Shown in pieces: positions 11,973 to 22,589 of a DNA stretch of 64,000 nt; the stretch's first letter is position 1; every line of letters starts with the position of its first letter. Below the pieces are notes generated by a model. The model did no database searches, had not been told where the DNA came from, and worked only from the letters and a program-made list of their open reading frames with translations. This DNA is from Anisus vortex (lineage: Eukaryota; Mollusca; Gastropoda; Planorbidae), in contig OX421495.1 in the NCBI GenBank assembly GCA_949126835.1, forward strand, positions 27,529,721-27,593,720. Reading direction: 5' to 3'. The position numbers and the translations under genes were made by a program.

Positions 11973-13090
11973 TGTTGGGACCGGTTCCTTATAGAGGAGG
12001 GGCGGGTCTCTGGTTTGCGCAGCCTCGGCTCTACCCAAGGCGACTTAAGTCTAATGCCGAAAAGGTAACTAAAAAGGTCTAACTGTAACAACTTATAACT
12101 AGACAGAATAATAAAAAGTAACTATCTAACCACAAGAAGAAAGAACAAAAAAGGAGATTTACAGAAAATACTAGGTCTACATAAATTTTATTCAAAGAAA
12201 ATAGACCTAAAACAAATCTCAACCAGAACAACACTGTACTGGTAAAGAAAGATAAATAAAATCATTATAATATGAACTAATAATAATAACAGTCACAAAG
12301 TTTAAAATACATGAATAAATAACTCTCAAAACAAGTTTTAACAATGAAATTTTAGTTAACCTAAAATTGATTTACATGACTATGTACCACTCATTCAAAT
12401 AATATTAATAAAATAAAAGCATTACAGGTGAGACGGAAACAAGAACCTGTGACAATTACTGCTGACCTCCTGATCAGCAACAAAAAATACCACTTTTTAC
12501 CAATTAAGTATCAAATCACAAACAAGGGTGAATACAATTATAATAGTAATTTTGAATAATATTCAAATTCAAGATGTCTTGAGTAATAAATATAGATAGG
12601 CCTACTAGTATAATAAAATACAACGTGGTGGGCTACAAATAGTACAAGCTAAAGAAACCTGGCGCCTAAAGGCACTCCAAGATATATTTAAAAAACCGCA
12701 TGTATAAGGTTACACATTCACGCATGATAGGCCATAGGATATTGTATTAAAAAAAGAGATAAATGGCACAGCGTAAAAATATAAAATAAAAAGTTCATTA
12801 CCGTCTTCCAACAAGCAAGATACCTTACTTTGTCTTTCACACGACAACAAATCATTAGGGCTGCAACCCTCAATGAATTAGACAGCAGTCTCTCTCTCTC
12901 TAATCAAACACAAAATCCCTCCCTATTTATATAAAAAGTACCGGTAGTCGAAAACGAGGCGAAAACAACTAGAACTAGAACCTAAGCTTAGAAACAACCC
13001 AACCTGCTGCCAACTTACAAATAAATATAAAAATAATATAAAAAAACATATCCAGCCGTTGCACTGAGGATTTTAACCCTACGGGTTACA
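11973..13090 (-). repeat. LTR copy 3
   Basis: 1118 bp. It matches copy 2 at the CTAGGTC variant and copies 1-2 at the CTGTAACAACT and AATAGACC sites. Confidence 0.93.
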
Positions 13091-14679
13091 TTCACCCCCG
13101 CTTTTAAGTATGCAGACTCTGCATACAACACAGAAAAAAACTTAGCTGGGGACAGACCTGTCTCTCCAACATGATGCAGTCTAATACATACACCAACTAC
13201 TGCATTAAACAATGCAAAAAAACAATCTATAATGAAATGACAGATTAATTTGTAACCTAAAGAAATGACACTACATAAAAAAAGAAGCGAGAATGGATCT
13301 ACCCATTCAATTCTGCCATCCATCTTGGCTTTGGCATTCATAGCTGGCTCCAATACTTTCACTTGTGAGCTCCCCCTCTGGGCCTCTAGAGGTCGCGAAC
13401 AATGCACATTTTGTATAAGCTTATTATACCCTTCTCTTGATTCTCCTGGTTCCACAAGCTTCATGTGAACCAAGCTAGTGTCCATACTAGATGACTTTAT
13501 ACTTATACTGGTCAATTTTGAACTAAGGTCCTCCTTCACTGGGGCGCTAGGGTTCTCCTTGGTCAGGCTGCTGGGTGAGCTGCTGTAGCTTTCTCCGGGC
13601 TGCGGTGGTGAAGGCACTGAACTATTCTGGTGTGGGCTGTTTTGCCCATGAATGAGACTTGGGTCTCGAACAGCCTTAGACAGTACCTGTACACAGGGAG
13701 ACGGTGGACTATGATAGTCTGCGTGTTGCAAGTTCATAGTATTGCAGTGGCTCCTAACATGACCTGAGCGATTTGTTTTGGGCATTTGGCGACGTGTCAT
13801 GGCTCTTGTCGACTCAATGGTGTGTTCATTATGGTATAATTTGCATCTCCTGGCAAAGTGTCCCACCTGTCCACAGCTAAAACACACCATTGACTTACTA
13901 TTACTAGGCTGTCCCTGCCTGGCCTTCCTAAACTTTTGCGACTCCACTAACTGCGTCAACCTCACCATTTGGTCAGGTAATGCACCAAGCTGGGCTACCT
14001 GATCCTGTAGCAGGCTCAGTTTGGTCACCTGTTCTTGCAGGCAATTAATCCTGGCTAACAGGCTGTCTGTTGCCGCCAGGAGCGACGTCGGTTGCACTGA
14101 CAAGGACACCAGACTGGGCTCGCTGTTAGCATCTTCATCCCCTGATAACCGGATTGCCAGAAAAGAGATGTCAGGATCTGTGAAGACTCTATCTTGTATC
14201 TGTCTTTGTAGTTGCTTTGAGAATAAGTGTTCTGCAAAATAGTCCCTGAGAAAAATCATATCAGTCACAGGGGCCTGAAGCTCTTTCTGGTGAGAGGTGA
14301 TGGCTCTAAAGGCCAACTGTAGCCGGTGCGAGTAAGAGCATACAGTTTCGGCAGGGGCTTGCACAACCTGGTGCAGAGCACCCGTCAGCTGGGCGCAGTT
14401 CCGCCTCTCTCCGTAAATTTCCCGAAGGAGGGCGATGATTCTGGTCGGGTCACTGGTGGAATCCTTCCCGTGGCAGTAAAGTTCTGCTATCACTGTGTCG
14501 CCCAGTCGATTCCACAGGAGGAGCATTTTGTCCTTCTCATCTAGGACCCTTCTGGACAGCCAAAGTTCTTTGACTTCCAGGATGAACTGCTCCACCTCTG
14601 ACGCTGGACCATCCCCATAGAAGTGACGGACGTTCACTTCCCAGGAGGGTAGAACCGTGACTGCTGCCACTCCTGCCAT
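13015..14679 (-). CDS. Gag polyprotein, copy 3
   Basis: Intact 554-codon gag. It differs from copies 1-2 by T99 in place of M99 (shared with copy 4), and has a private V-to-E change in the Ser/Pro-rich tail (TKENPSAP). All zinc-knuckle residues are present. Confidence 0.9.
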   Translation of the reverse strand: MAGVAAVTVLPSWEVNVRHFYGDGPASEVEQFILEVKELWLSRRVLDEKDKMLLLWNRLGDTVIAELYCHGKDSTSDPTRIIALLREIYGERRNCAQLTGALHQVVQAPAETVCSYSHRLQLAFRAITSHQKELQAPVTDMIFLRDYFAEHLFSKQLQRQIQDRVFTDPDISFLAIRLSGDEDANSEPSLVSLSVQPTSLLAATDSLLARINCLQEQVTKLSLLQDQVAQLGALPDQMVRLTQLVESQKFRKARQGQPSNSKSMVCFSCGQVGHFARRCKLYHNEHTIESTRAMTRRQMPKTNRSGHVRSHCNTMNLQHADYHSPPSPCVQVLSKAVRDPSLIHGQNSPHQNSSVPSPPQPGESYSSSPSSLTKENPSAPVKEDLSSKLTSISIKSSSMDTSLVHMKLVEPGESREGYNKLIQNVHCSRPLEAQRGSSQVKVLEPAMNAKAKMDGRIEWVDPFSLLFLCSVISLGYKLICHFIIDCFFALFNAVVGVCIRLHHVGETGLSPAKFFSVLYAESAYLKAGVNVTRRVKILSATAGYVFLYYFYIYL

Positions 14680-14866
14680 TCTGGTTGAGATTTGTAAAAG
14701 ACCCTATCCTCCCTTAAAAGACTGGTCCTAAGAGTAATTAAAAAACTAAAAGAGACTAGACCTATATCAGAAAAGAAGAAGATTGGTAGACTTTAAAGGA
14801 AATAGGAACAGACCTACAAGTTTACCACGTAGACATTAAGCGCAAACCCCACTCGTTGCTACCAAA

Positions 14867-15984
14867 TGTTGGGACCGGTTCCTTATAGAGGAGGGGCGGG
14901 TCTCTGGTTTGCGCAGCCTCGGCTCTACCCAAGGCGACTTAAGTCTAATGCCGAAAAGGTAACTAAAAAGGTCTAACTGTAACTACTTATAACTAGACAG
15001 AATAATAAAAAGTAACTATCTAACCACAAGAAGAAAGAACAAAAAAGGAGATTTACAGAAAATACTAGATCTACATAAATTTTATTCAAAGAAAATATAC
15101 CTAAAACAAATCTCAACCAGAACAACACTGTACTGGTAAAGAAAGATAAATAAAATCATTATAATATGAACTAATAATAATAACAGTCACAAAGTTTAAA
15201 ATACATGAATAAATAACTCTCAAAACAAGTTTTAACAATGAAATTTTAGTTAACCTAAAATTGATTTACATGACTATGTACCACTCATTCAAATAATATT
15301 AATAAAATAAAAGCATTACAGGTGAGACGGAAACAAGAACCTGTGACAATTACTGCTGACCTCCTGATCAGCAAAAAAAAATACCACTTTTTACCAATTA
15401 AGTATCAAATCACAAACAAGGGTGAATACAATTATAATAGTAATTTTGAATAATATTCAAATTCAAGATGTCTTGAGTAATAAATATAGATAGGCCTACT
15501 AGTATAATAAAATACAACGTGGTGGGCTACAAATAGTACAAGCTAAAGAAACCTGGCGCCTAAAGGCACTCCAAGATATATTTAAAAAACCGCATGTATA
15601 AGGTTACACATTCACGCATGATAGGCCATAGGATATTGTATTAAAAAAAGAGATAAATGGCACAGCGTAAAAATATAAAATAAAAAGTTCATTACCGTCT
15701 TCCAACAAGCAAGATACCTTACTTTGTCTTTCACACGACAACAAATCATTAGGGCTGCAACCCTCAATGAATTAGACAGCAGTCTCTCTCTCTCTAATCA
15801 AACACAAAATCCCTCCCTATTTATATAAAAAGTACCGGTAGTCGAAAACGAGGCGAAAACAACTAGAACTAGAACCTAAGCTTAGAAACAACCCAACCTG
15901 CTGCCAACTTACAAATAAATATAAAAATAATATAAAAAAACATATCCAGCCGTTGCACTGAGGATTTTAACCCTACGGGTTACA
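14867..15984 (-). repeat. LTR copy 4
   Basis: 1118 bp. It shares CTGTAACTACT and AATATACC with copy 5 only, and has a private C-to-A change in an A-run near 15375. Confidence 0.93.
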
Positions 15985-17573
15985 TTCACCCCCGCTTTTA
16001 AGTATGCAGACTCTGCATACAACACAGAAAAAAACTTAGCTGGGGACAGACCTGTCTCTCCAACATGATGCAGTCTAATACATACACCAACTACTGCATT
16101 AAACAATGCAAAAAAACAATCTATAATGAAATGACAGATTAATTTGTAACCTAAAGAAATGACACTACATAAAAAAAGAAGCGAGAATGGAGCTACCCAT
16201 TCAATTCTGCCATCCATCTTGGCTTTGGCATTCATAGCTGGCTCCAATACTTTCACTTGTGAGCTCCCCCTCTGGGCCTCTAGAGGTCGCGAACAATGCA
16301 CATTTTGTATAAGCTTATTATACCCTTCTCTTGATTCTCCTGGTTCCACAAGCTTCATGTGAACCAAGCTAGTGTCCATACTAGATGACTTTATACTTAT
16401 ACTGGTCAATTTTGAACTAAGGTCCTCCTTCACTGGGGCGCTAGGGTTCACCTTGGTCAGGCTGCTGGGTGAGCTGCTGTAGCTTTCTCCGGGCTGCGGT
16501 GGTGAAGGCACTGAACTATTCTGGTGTGGGCTGTTTTGCCCATGAATGAGACTTGGGTCTCGAACAGCCTTAGACAGTACCTGTACACAGGGAGACGGTG
16601 GACTATGATAGTCTGCGTGTTGCAAGTTCATAGTATTGCAGTGGCTCCTAACATGACCTGAGCGATTTGTTTTGGGCATTTGGCGACGTGTCATGGCTCT
16701 TGTCGACTCAATGGTGTGTTCATTATGGTATAATTTGCATCTCCTGGCAAAGTGTCCCACCTGTCCACAGCTAAAACACACCATTGACTTACTATTACTA
16801 GGCTGTCCCTGCCTGGCCTTCCTAAACTTTTGCGACTCCACTAACTGCGTCAACCTCACCATTTGGTCAGGTAATGCACCAAGCTGGGCTACCTGATCCT
16901 GTAGCAGGCTCAGTTTGGTCACCTGTTCTTGCAGGCAATTAATCCTGGCTAACAGGCTGTCTGTTGCCGCCAGGAGAGACGTCGGTTGCACTGACAAGGA
17001 CACCAGACTGGGCTCGCTGTTAGCATCTTCATCCCCTGATAACCGGATTGCCAGAAAAGAGATGTCAGGATCTGTGAAGACTCTATCTTGTATCTGTCTT
17101 TGTAGTTGCTTTGAGAATAAGTGTTCTGCAAAATAGTCCCTGAGAAAAATCATATCAGTCACAGGGGCCTGAAGCTCTTTCTGGTGAGAGGTGATGGCTC
17201 TAAAGGCCAACTGTAGCCGGTGCGAGTAAGAGCATACAGTTTCGGCAGGGGCTTGCACAACCTGGTGCAGAGCACCCGTCAGCTGGGCGCAGTTCCGCCT
17301 CTCTCCGTAAATTTCCCGAAGGAGGGCGATGATTCTGGTCGGGTCACTGGTGGAATCCTTCCCGTGGCAGTAAAGTTCTGCTATCACTGTGTCGCCCAGT
17401 CGATTCCACAGGAGGAGCATTTTGTCCTTCTCATCTAGGACCCTTCTGGACAGCCAAAGTTCTTTGACTTCCAGGATGAACTGCTCCACCTCTGACGCTG
17501 GACCATCCCCATAGAAGTGACGGACGTTCACTTCCCAGGAGGGTAGAACCGTGACTGCTGCCACTCCTGCCAT
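15909..17573 (-). CDS. Gag polyprotein, copy 4
   Basis: Intact 554-codon gag with T99 as in copy 3 and a private D-to-A change just before the hydrophobic segment (IEWVAPF). In element orientation this is the first interior, behind the 5' outer LTR, so it would be the one transcribed from the outermost promoter. Confidence 0.9.
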   Translation of the reverse strand: MAGVAAVTVLPSWEVNVRHFYGDGPASEVEQFILEVKELWLSRRVLDEKDKMLLLWNRLGDTVIAELYCHGKDSTSDPTRIIALLREIYGERRNCAQLTGALHQVVQAPAETVCSYSHRLQLAFRAITSHQKELQAPVTDMIFLRDYFAEHLFSKQLQRQIQDRVFTDPDISFLAIRLSGDEDANSEPSLVSLSVQPTSLLAATDSLLARINCLQEQVTKLSLLQDQVAQLGALPDQMVRLTQLVESQKFRKARQGQPSNSKSMVCFSCGQVGHFARRCKLYHNEHTIESTRAMTRRQMPKTNRSGHVRSHCNTMNLQHADYHSPPSPCVQVLSKAVRDPSLIHGQNSPHQNSSVPSPPQPGESYSSSPSSLTKVNPSAPVKEDLSSKLTSISIKSSSMDTSLVHMKLVEPGESREGYNKLIQNVHCSRPLEAQRGSSQVKVLEPAMNAKAKMDGRIEWVAPFSLLFLCSVISLGYKLICHFIIDCFFALFNAVVGVCIRLHHVGETGLSPAKFFSVLYAESAYLKAGVNVTRRVKILSATAGYVFLYYFYIYL

Positions 17574-17760
17574 TCTGGTTGAGATTTGTAAAAGACCCTA
17601 TCCTCCCTTAAAAGACTGGTCCTAAGAGTAATTAAAAAACTAAAAGAGACTAGACCTATATCAGAAAAGAAGAAGATTGGTAGACTTTAAAGGAAATAGG
17701 AACAGACCTACAAGTTTACCACGTAGACATTAAGCGCAAACCCCACTCGTTGCTACCAAA

Positions 17761-18878
17761 TGTTGGGACCGGTTCCTTATAGAGGAGGGGCGGGTCTCTG
17801 GTTTGCGCAGCCTCGGCTCTACCCAAGGCGACTTAAGTCTAATGCCGAAAAGGTAACTAAAAAGGTCTAACTGTAACTACTTATAACTAGACAGAATAAT
17901 AAAAAGTAACTATCTAACCACAAGAAGAAAGAACAAAAAAGGAGATTTACAGAAAATACTAGATCTACATAAATTTTATTCAAAGAAAATATACCTAAAA
18001 CAAATCTCAACCAGAACAACACTGTACTGGTAAAGAAAGATAAATAAAATCATTATAATATGAACTAATAATAATAACAGTCACAAAGTTTAAAATACAT
18101 GAATAAATAACTCTCAAAACAAGTTTTAACAATGAAATTTTAGTTAACCTAAAATTGATTTACATGACTATGTACCACTCATTCAAATAATATTAATAAA
18201 ATAAAAGCATTACAGGTGAGACGGAAACAAGAACCTGTGACAATTACTGCTGACCTCCTGATCAGCAACAAAAAATACCACTTTTTACCAATTAAGTATC
18301 AAATCACAAACAAGGGTGAATACAATTATAATAGTAATTTTGAATAATATTCAAATTCAAGATGTCTTGAGTAATAAATATAGATAGGCCTACTAGTATA
18401 ATAAAATACAACGTGGTGGGCTACAAATAGTACAAGCTAAAGAAACCTGGCGCCTAAAGGCACTCCAAGATATATTTAAAAAACCGCATGTATAAGGTTA
18501 CACATTCACGCATGATAGGCCATAGGATATTGTATTAAAAAAAGAGATAAATGGCACAGCGTAAAAATATAAAATAAAAAGTTCATTACCGTCTTCCAAC
18601 AAGCAAGATACCTTGCTTTGTCTTTCACACGACAACAAATCATTAGGGCTGCAACCCTCAATGAATTAGACAGCAGTCTCTCTCTCTCTAATCAAACACA
18701 AAATCCCTCCCTATTTATATAAAAAGTACCGGTAGTCGAAAACGAGGCGAAAACAACTAGAACTAGAACCTAAGCTTAGAAACAACCCAACCTGCTGCCA
18801 ACTTACAAATAAATATAAAAATAATATAAAAAAACATATCCAGCCGTTGCACTGAGGATTTTAACCCTACGGGTTACA
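17761..18878 (-). repeat. LTR copy 5 (5' outer LTR in element orientation)
   Basis: 1118 bp, the complete terminal LTR. It ends TTACA and is followed by CAAA. It differs from LTR copy 1 by eye at three sites (CTACT, ATATACC, CCTTGCTTTG), so the insertion looks young. Confidence 0.93.
18714..18721 (-). promoter_or_regulatory. TATA box in the 5' outer LTR
   Basis: TATATAAA on the minus strand, followed by AGGGAGGGA, about 160 bases into the LTR. This is the usual U3 promoter position. The same box lies in the other LTRs at 7138, 10032, 12926 and 15820. Confidence 0.6.
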
Positions 18879-18956
18879 CAAATGTTGGTTGGTTAGCTCT
18901 ACTTAAGTCTCGGTATGAAATGACTAGGCAAAACTTCTAAAGCCATTGGTGCTAAA

Positions 18957-19195
18957 TAAATAAATAATAAATAAATAAATAAATATGAGACTTATATAGC
19001 GCATATCCCGTTCCCGTTGGGAATAGTTCTATGCGCTGCTGTAAACATAGTGCTGCCTGCTGGCGCAAATACGTTTACAGGCCCAAAACTCCTGCAGGGT
19101 GACAGGGATCCGCCGGTGGTAGGGATAGAACCCGCGACCTGTCCGATGGTTTTTGGTTGACAGTCTAAATACTGCAACGGTCCATATCATGCAAG
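18957..19195 (-). mobile_element. tRNA-derived SINE with LINE-like tail
   Basis: Read on the minus strand, a B-box-like GGGTTCTATCC (near 19125) precedes CTGCAGGAGTTTTGGGCC. The element ends with AACGGGATATGCGC and a (TTTA)n tail. The last ~40 bases resemble the 3' end of the LINE at 47004-48339. A related copy is at 34502-34695. Confidence 0.6.
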
Positions 19196-19199
19196 CAGG

Positions 19200-19525
19200 T
19201 TGAGGTCAAAAGTGACCACGACAGCTGGGTCAGACATGATGCTTGCAGCACGACAAGACCCTCCACACGACATTGTAAATCCTGGCCTGGTGGTGCCGGC
19301 TCCGTCTCCATCCGGACAACCCCTGCCAAGGAGGAAGTGTTTTCCTGCCAGGTGCCTTGAGATGTTTTTCTTTGGTCATTTCTTTCAATGAGAAATTGTT
19401 TCTAACAGAGTAGTCTGCCAGCAAGTACTGTGGAAGGCAGCAGTAAAAATTAAATTATGACTGCCATTAAGTCCACTAAAACTATTGAGAAAAATATGTG
19501 TTCACTTTCAGCTACATGTGTTTGC
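19200..19525. other. No gene seen; GC-richer stretch
   Basis: Base composition is richer in G+C than its surroundings (19200-19360), suggesting an unidentified mobile fragment. Neither the 63- nor the 64-codon ORF shows a domain I recognise. Confidence 0.4.
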
Positions 19526-19529
19526 AGGT

Positions 19530-20165
19530 CTGTTCATTATCTTGTGTGTTACCTGTTCTTTATATTGTGTGTTACCTGTTCTTTATATTTTGTGTTACCT
19601 GTTCTTTATATTGTGTGTTACCTGTTCTTGATATTGTGTGTTACCTGTTCTTGATATTGTGTGTTACCTGTTCTTTGTATTGTGTGTTAGCTATTCTTTA
19701 TATTGTGTGTTACATGTTCTTTTTATTGTGTGTTACCTGTTCTTTGTATTGTGTGTTACATGATCTTTGTATCGTGTGTTACCTGTTCTTTGTATTGTGT
19801 GTTACCTGTTCTTTATATTGTGTGTTACCTGTTCTTTATATTGTGTGTTACCTGTTTTTTATATTGTGTTACCTGTTTTTGATATTGTGTGTTACCTGTT
19901 TTTGATATTGTGTTACCTGTTTTTGATATTGTTACCTGTTTTTGATATTGTGTGTTACCTGTTCTTTATATTGTGTGTTACCTGTTCATTATATTGTGTG
20001 TTACCTGCTCTTTGTATTGTGTGTTACATGTTCTTTGCATTGTGTGTTACATGTTCTTTGTATTGTGTGTTACCTGTTCTTGATATTGTATGTTACCTGT
20101 TCTTGATATTGTGTGTTACCTGTTTTTTATATTGTGTGTTCCCTGTTCTTTATATTTTTTGTCTA
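19530..20165. repeat. 23-bp minisatellite, about 27 units
   Basis: Units of TGTGTGTTACCTGTTCTTTA plus a short AT part. Single-base changes and some 5-7 bp deletions occur near 19860-19940. The 135- and 166-codon ORFs across it are artefacts of the array. Confidence 0.95.
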
Positions 20166-21340
20166 AATGTTCTCACTATCACTGTCATGTCCCAATCGTT
20201 GTGTTATCCTATCTTTTTCTCTTATTCTCTTAGTCATATTAAACTTCTTTACTTAGCCATTGAGTAATCTTGTCACTACATATCTGTTTGTCATGTAACT
20301 TGTTGTCCAATCCATCCATTGGTCTTTAAACTACTTCTTCTAGTCATCTATTCATCATGTAACTTTTCTTAGTCTCCTATTACTCATGAGTTCTTACTCT
20401 GTTTATGTATTTGTGGTGTAACTTCCATTTTAAACTATCATCAGTCATTTAATCTTCATCCATCTCTGCTAACAGTGAATATTATTTTTCTTCTGTGCAG
20501 CTTCTTCCAGTCTTGTTTGTAATGTGTTTTTTGTATGTCTTATTCTTGCAAGTATTCTACTCACATGTCTTACTCATAAATATATCACATACATCACATT
20601 TATTTTTTAAGTATATTCACCTCATTCACTCCCACCTTCCAATAACAATAATAATGAAACAATATACATCAGATTAAAAAAAAAAAAACAAGTAAAATTA
20701 TATCAATATAAACTTTATATCATAAAACAAAACTAATCTTCAGGGGAAGTAATTTGAAACAAACCTCTCCCCTTACCTTTTCATTGTACACTTGTTGTTC
20801 AGACATTCAACTTTATGTTCAAGAAAATGTATAACAATTGTTAATGAAATAACAAGTGTTAATTAATAGTGTTATAGTTGCCCAAAGCTCAAATTATAAA
20901 TAAACATTCAATAGGTTAATCTAATTTTCATGGGTAGTAATTTGAAACCAACCCAACCCCCCCCCCCCCCATACCCTTTTCATTGTACACTTGTTGTTCA
21001 GAAATGTATTGTTAGAACTTATCATTGAACAGACATTCAAATTTATGTTCAAGAAAATGTATAACAATATGTTAATGAAATAACAAGTGTTAATTAATAG
21101 TGTTATAGTTGCCCAAATCTCAAATTATAAATAAACATTCAATATACTGAACTGTGTTGTTAAATAAAGTAGGTTAGGAAAATAAATACACATGTTTTTA
21201 ATGGACATAATGGTCTAAATACAAATAGAATAATACATTAGTGTAGAAAAATTGATATAAGAATCTAAAGAGATGTAACATGAATTAACAAGAATCTTAA
21301 TTACCGGCCTCAAATAAGATACAATTTAATGTAAAGTAGT
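20166..21340. repeat. No gene; diverged ~200-bp local duplication
   Basis: 20740-20910 and 20930-21145 share GTAATTTGAAAC, CATTGTACACTTGTTGTTCA and AACAAGTGTTAATTAATAG in the same order. The second copy has a 15-C run and a small insertion. The rest is AT-rich with nothing recognised. Confidence 0.6.
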
Positions 21341-21915
21341 CTTATTTACAAAAATTGAAAGCCGCCTCAGAGGGTTTGAAGGAAGATGTCTCCGGCGTAT
21401 TCTAAAGATGAACTGGGAAGATCACATCACATCTCCAACAGTGAAGGAAGATGTCTCCGGCGTATTCTAAAGATGAACTGGGAAGATCACATCTCCAACA
21501 GTGAAGGAAGATGTCTCCGGCGTATTCTAAAGATGAACTGGGAAGATCACATCTCCAACAGTGAAGGAAGATGTCTCTGGCGTATTCTAAAGATGAACTG
21601 GGAAGATCACATCTCCAACAGGGAAGTTCACAAGAGAACAGGAGTAAACTTCATCACTGAAGAAATCTAGAAAAGAAGATGGAGCTGGTTGAGTCATGTT
21701 CTCAGCATGGATAGAAAGAGGCTTACAAGCATTGCTTTGAAATGGAGACCGTCAGGTAAAAGGAGAAGGTGAAGACCAATGGGAACTTGAAGGAGATCGA
21801 TGAACAAGAAAACAAAGGCCACCACAATAAAACATGACATGAGATCAGTTGGCTCGCCCAGGATAGGAAGGCATGGCCGAACTTTGGTGCTGCTTTATGC
21901 TCCACTAGGAGCGAT
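21341..21915 (+). pseudogene. LINE ORF2 C-terminus with in-frame 60-bp tandem expansion
   Basis: Plus-strand frames give FEGRCLRRILKMNWEDHISN, EEI then KRRWSWLSHVL, and finally LCSTRSDK-like residues (near 21898-21920). These are the C-terminal landmarks of a common non-LTR retrotransposon type. The segment encoding GRCLRRILKMNWEDHISNSE is present four times from 21378 (units begin 21378, 21443, 21503, 21563). The first unit has a 5-bp duplication. Stops and shifts show it is dead. The 5' part is missing. Confidence 0.7.
21378..21622. repeat. 60-bp tandem repeat inside LINE remnant
   Basis: Four units, three nearly identical, of a coding segment. The length is a multiple of three, so the frame is preserved. 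Confidence 0.9.
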
Positions 21916-21919
21916 AAAG

Positions 21920-22284
21920 AATAATAGAGAGTCTAATTTACATAAATAGTTCCTAAATCAATAGTAGAAAGAAAACTAATGTTATAGCTGACCCTAAACC
22001 TATTTAAACTTGTATTCAGTATTTGTACAAACTATTCTTTAACGACACTATCAACAGTATCTAAATGACTAAATACTTCTCACATTTACATGTTTCTCTA
22101 TCTAGTGTAGTTTTAGAGATTTACCTTGTATACTCTTAAATAATATCTATATTGGAGAAGTGACATGTTTTAAAAGTTTCAATTGGAGTATATTAAGCTA
22201 TTTTTTTTTCTCATAGAAAAATAATTCCAAAGTATCAGACTTTTATTTTATTATTTGTTACTTCCCCTGTCAGCTTTGAGTCTT
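21920..22284. other. No gene seen
   Basis: AT-rich sequence between the LINE end and the first paralogous block. No domain or RNA signal is apparent. Confidence 0.5.
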
Positions 22285-22304
22285 GAAGCATTGGACAACT
22301 ACAG

Positions 22305-22347
22305 AAGTTTCTCAAGCCTACATGGCTAGTTAACATCATTATCAACT
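22305..22347 (+). other. Exon-like island E, copy 1
   Basis: Flanked by ACAG on the left and GTAAGT on the right, with a conserved GTTTCTCAAG...ATTATCAACT core. Copies at 25312-25401 and 35379-35467 keep the same donor. Possibly a non-coding exon. Confidence 0.35.
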
Positions 22348-22589
22348 GTAAGTCTTCTATACATGATACCCATTGCCATTTTTAATAGTCTAAAGTCTTA
22401 ATGTTTAATGCATAGACTCTTCATAGTTCTTCAATCACATGATTAGATTAGAGAGTTTAAAGATTATATTTTGGCAAAAACATTAATAATACCACTATTT
22501 ACCAACTGTTAGTTAGGCTTTTCTAATGATTCATCTTTAAGCATATTTTATTCCAACAAAATTGTAGTCATAAGCATACACTTCGGTAT

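Larger units (their letters stand above)
6185..18878 (-). mobile_element. LTR-retrotransposon multimer: 5 LTRs, 4 gag-only interiors
   Basis: A 2894-bp unit repeats four times without net length change, followed by one extra LTR: 4 x 2894 + 1118 = 12694 bp. Each LTR runs TGTTGG...TTACA on the plus strand, so the element reads TGTAAC...CCAACA on the minus strand. CAAA precedes the first LTR (6181-6184) and follows the last (18879-18882), extendable to ACAAA. This fits one 4-5 bp Gypsy-like target duplication for the whole block. Interiors carry a primer-binding-site candidate, one gag ORF and a polypurine tract, but no protease, reverse transcriptase or integrase. Copies differ by only a few scattered substitutions. 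It probably arose by unequal exchange between LTRs of one insertion. Confidence 0.93.

Noticed and set aside
6185..18878. Tandem domesticated host gene family (Arc/PNMA-like)
   Set aside because: LTRs with TG...CA ends, primer site, polypurine tract and a flanking duplication make it a retrotransposon multimer. Intact ORFs are explained by youth.
6185..18878. Pure assembly duplication
   Set aside because: Units carry different private variants, which argues against a copied contig piece. Unit number still needs read support.
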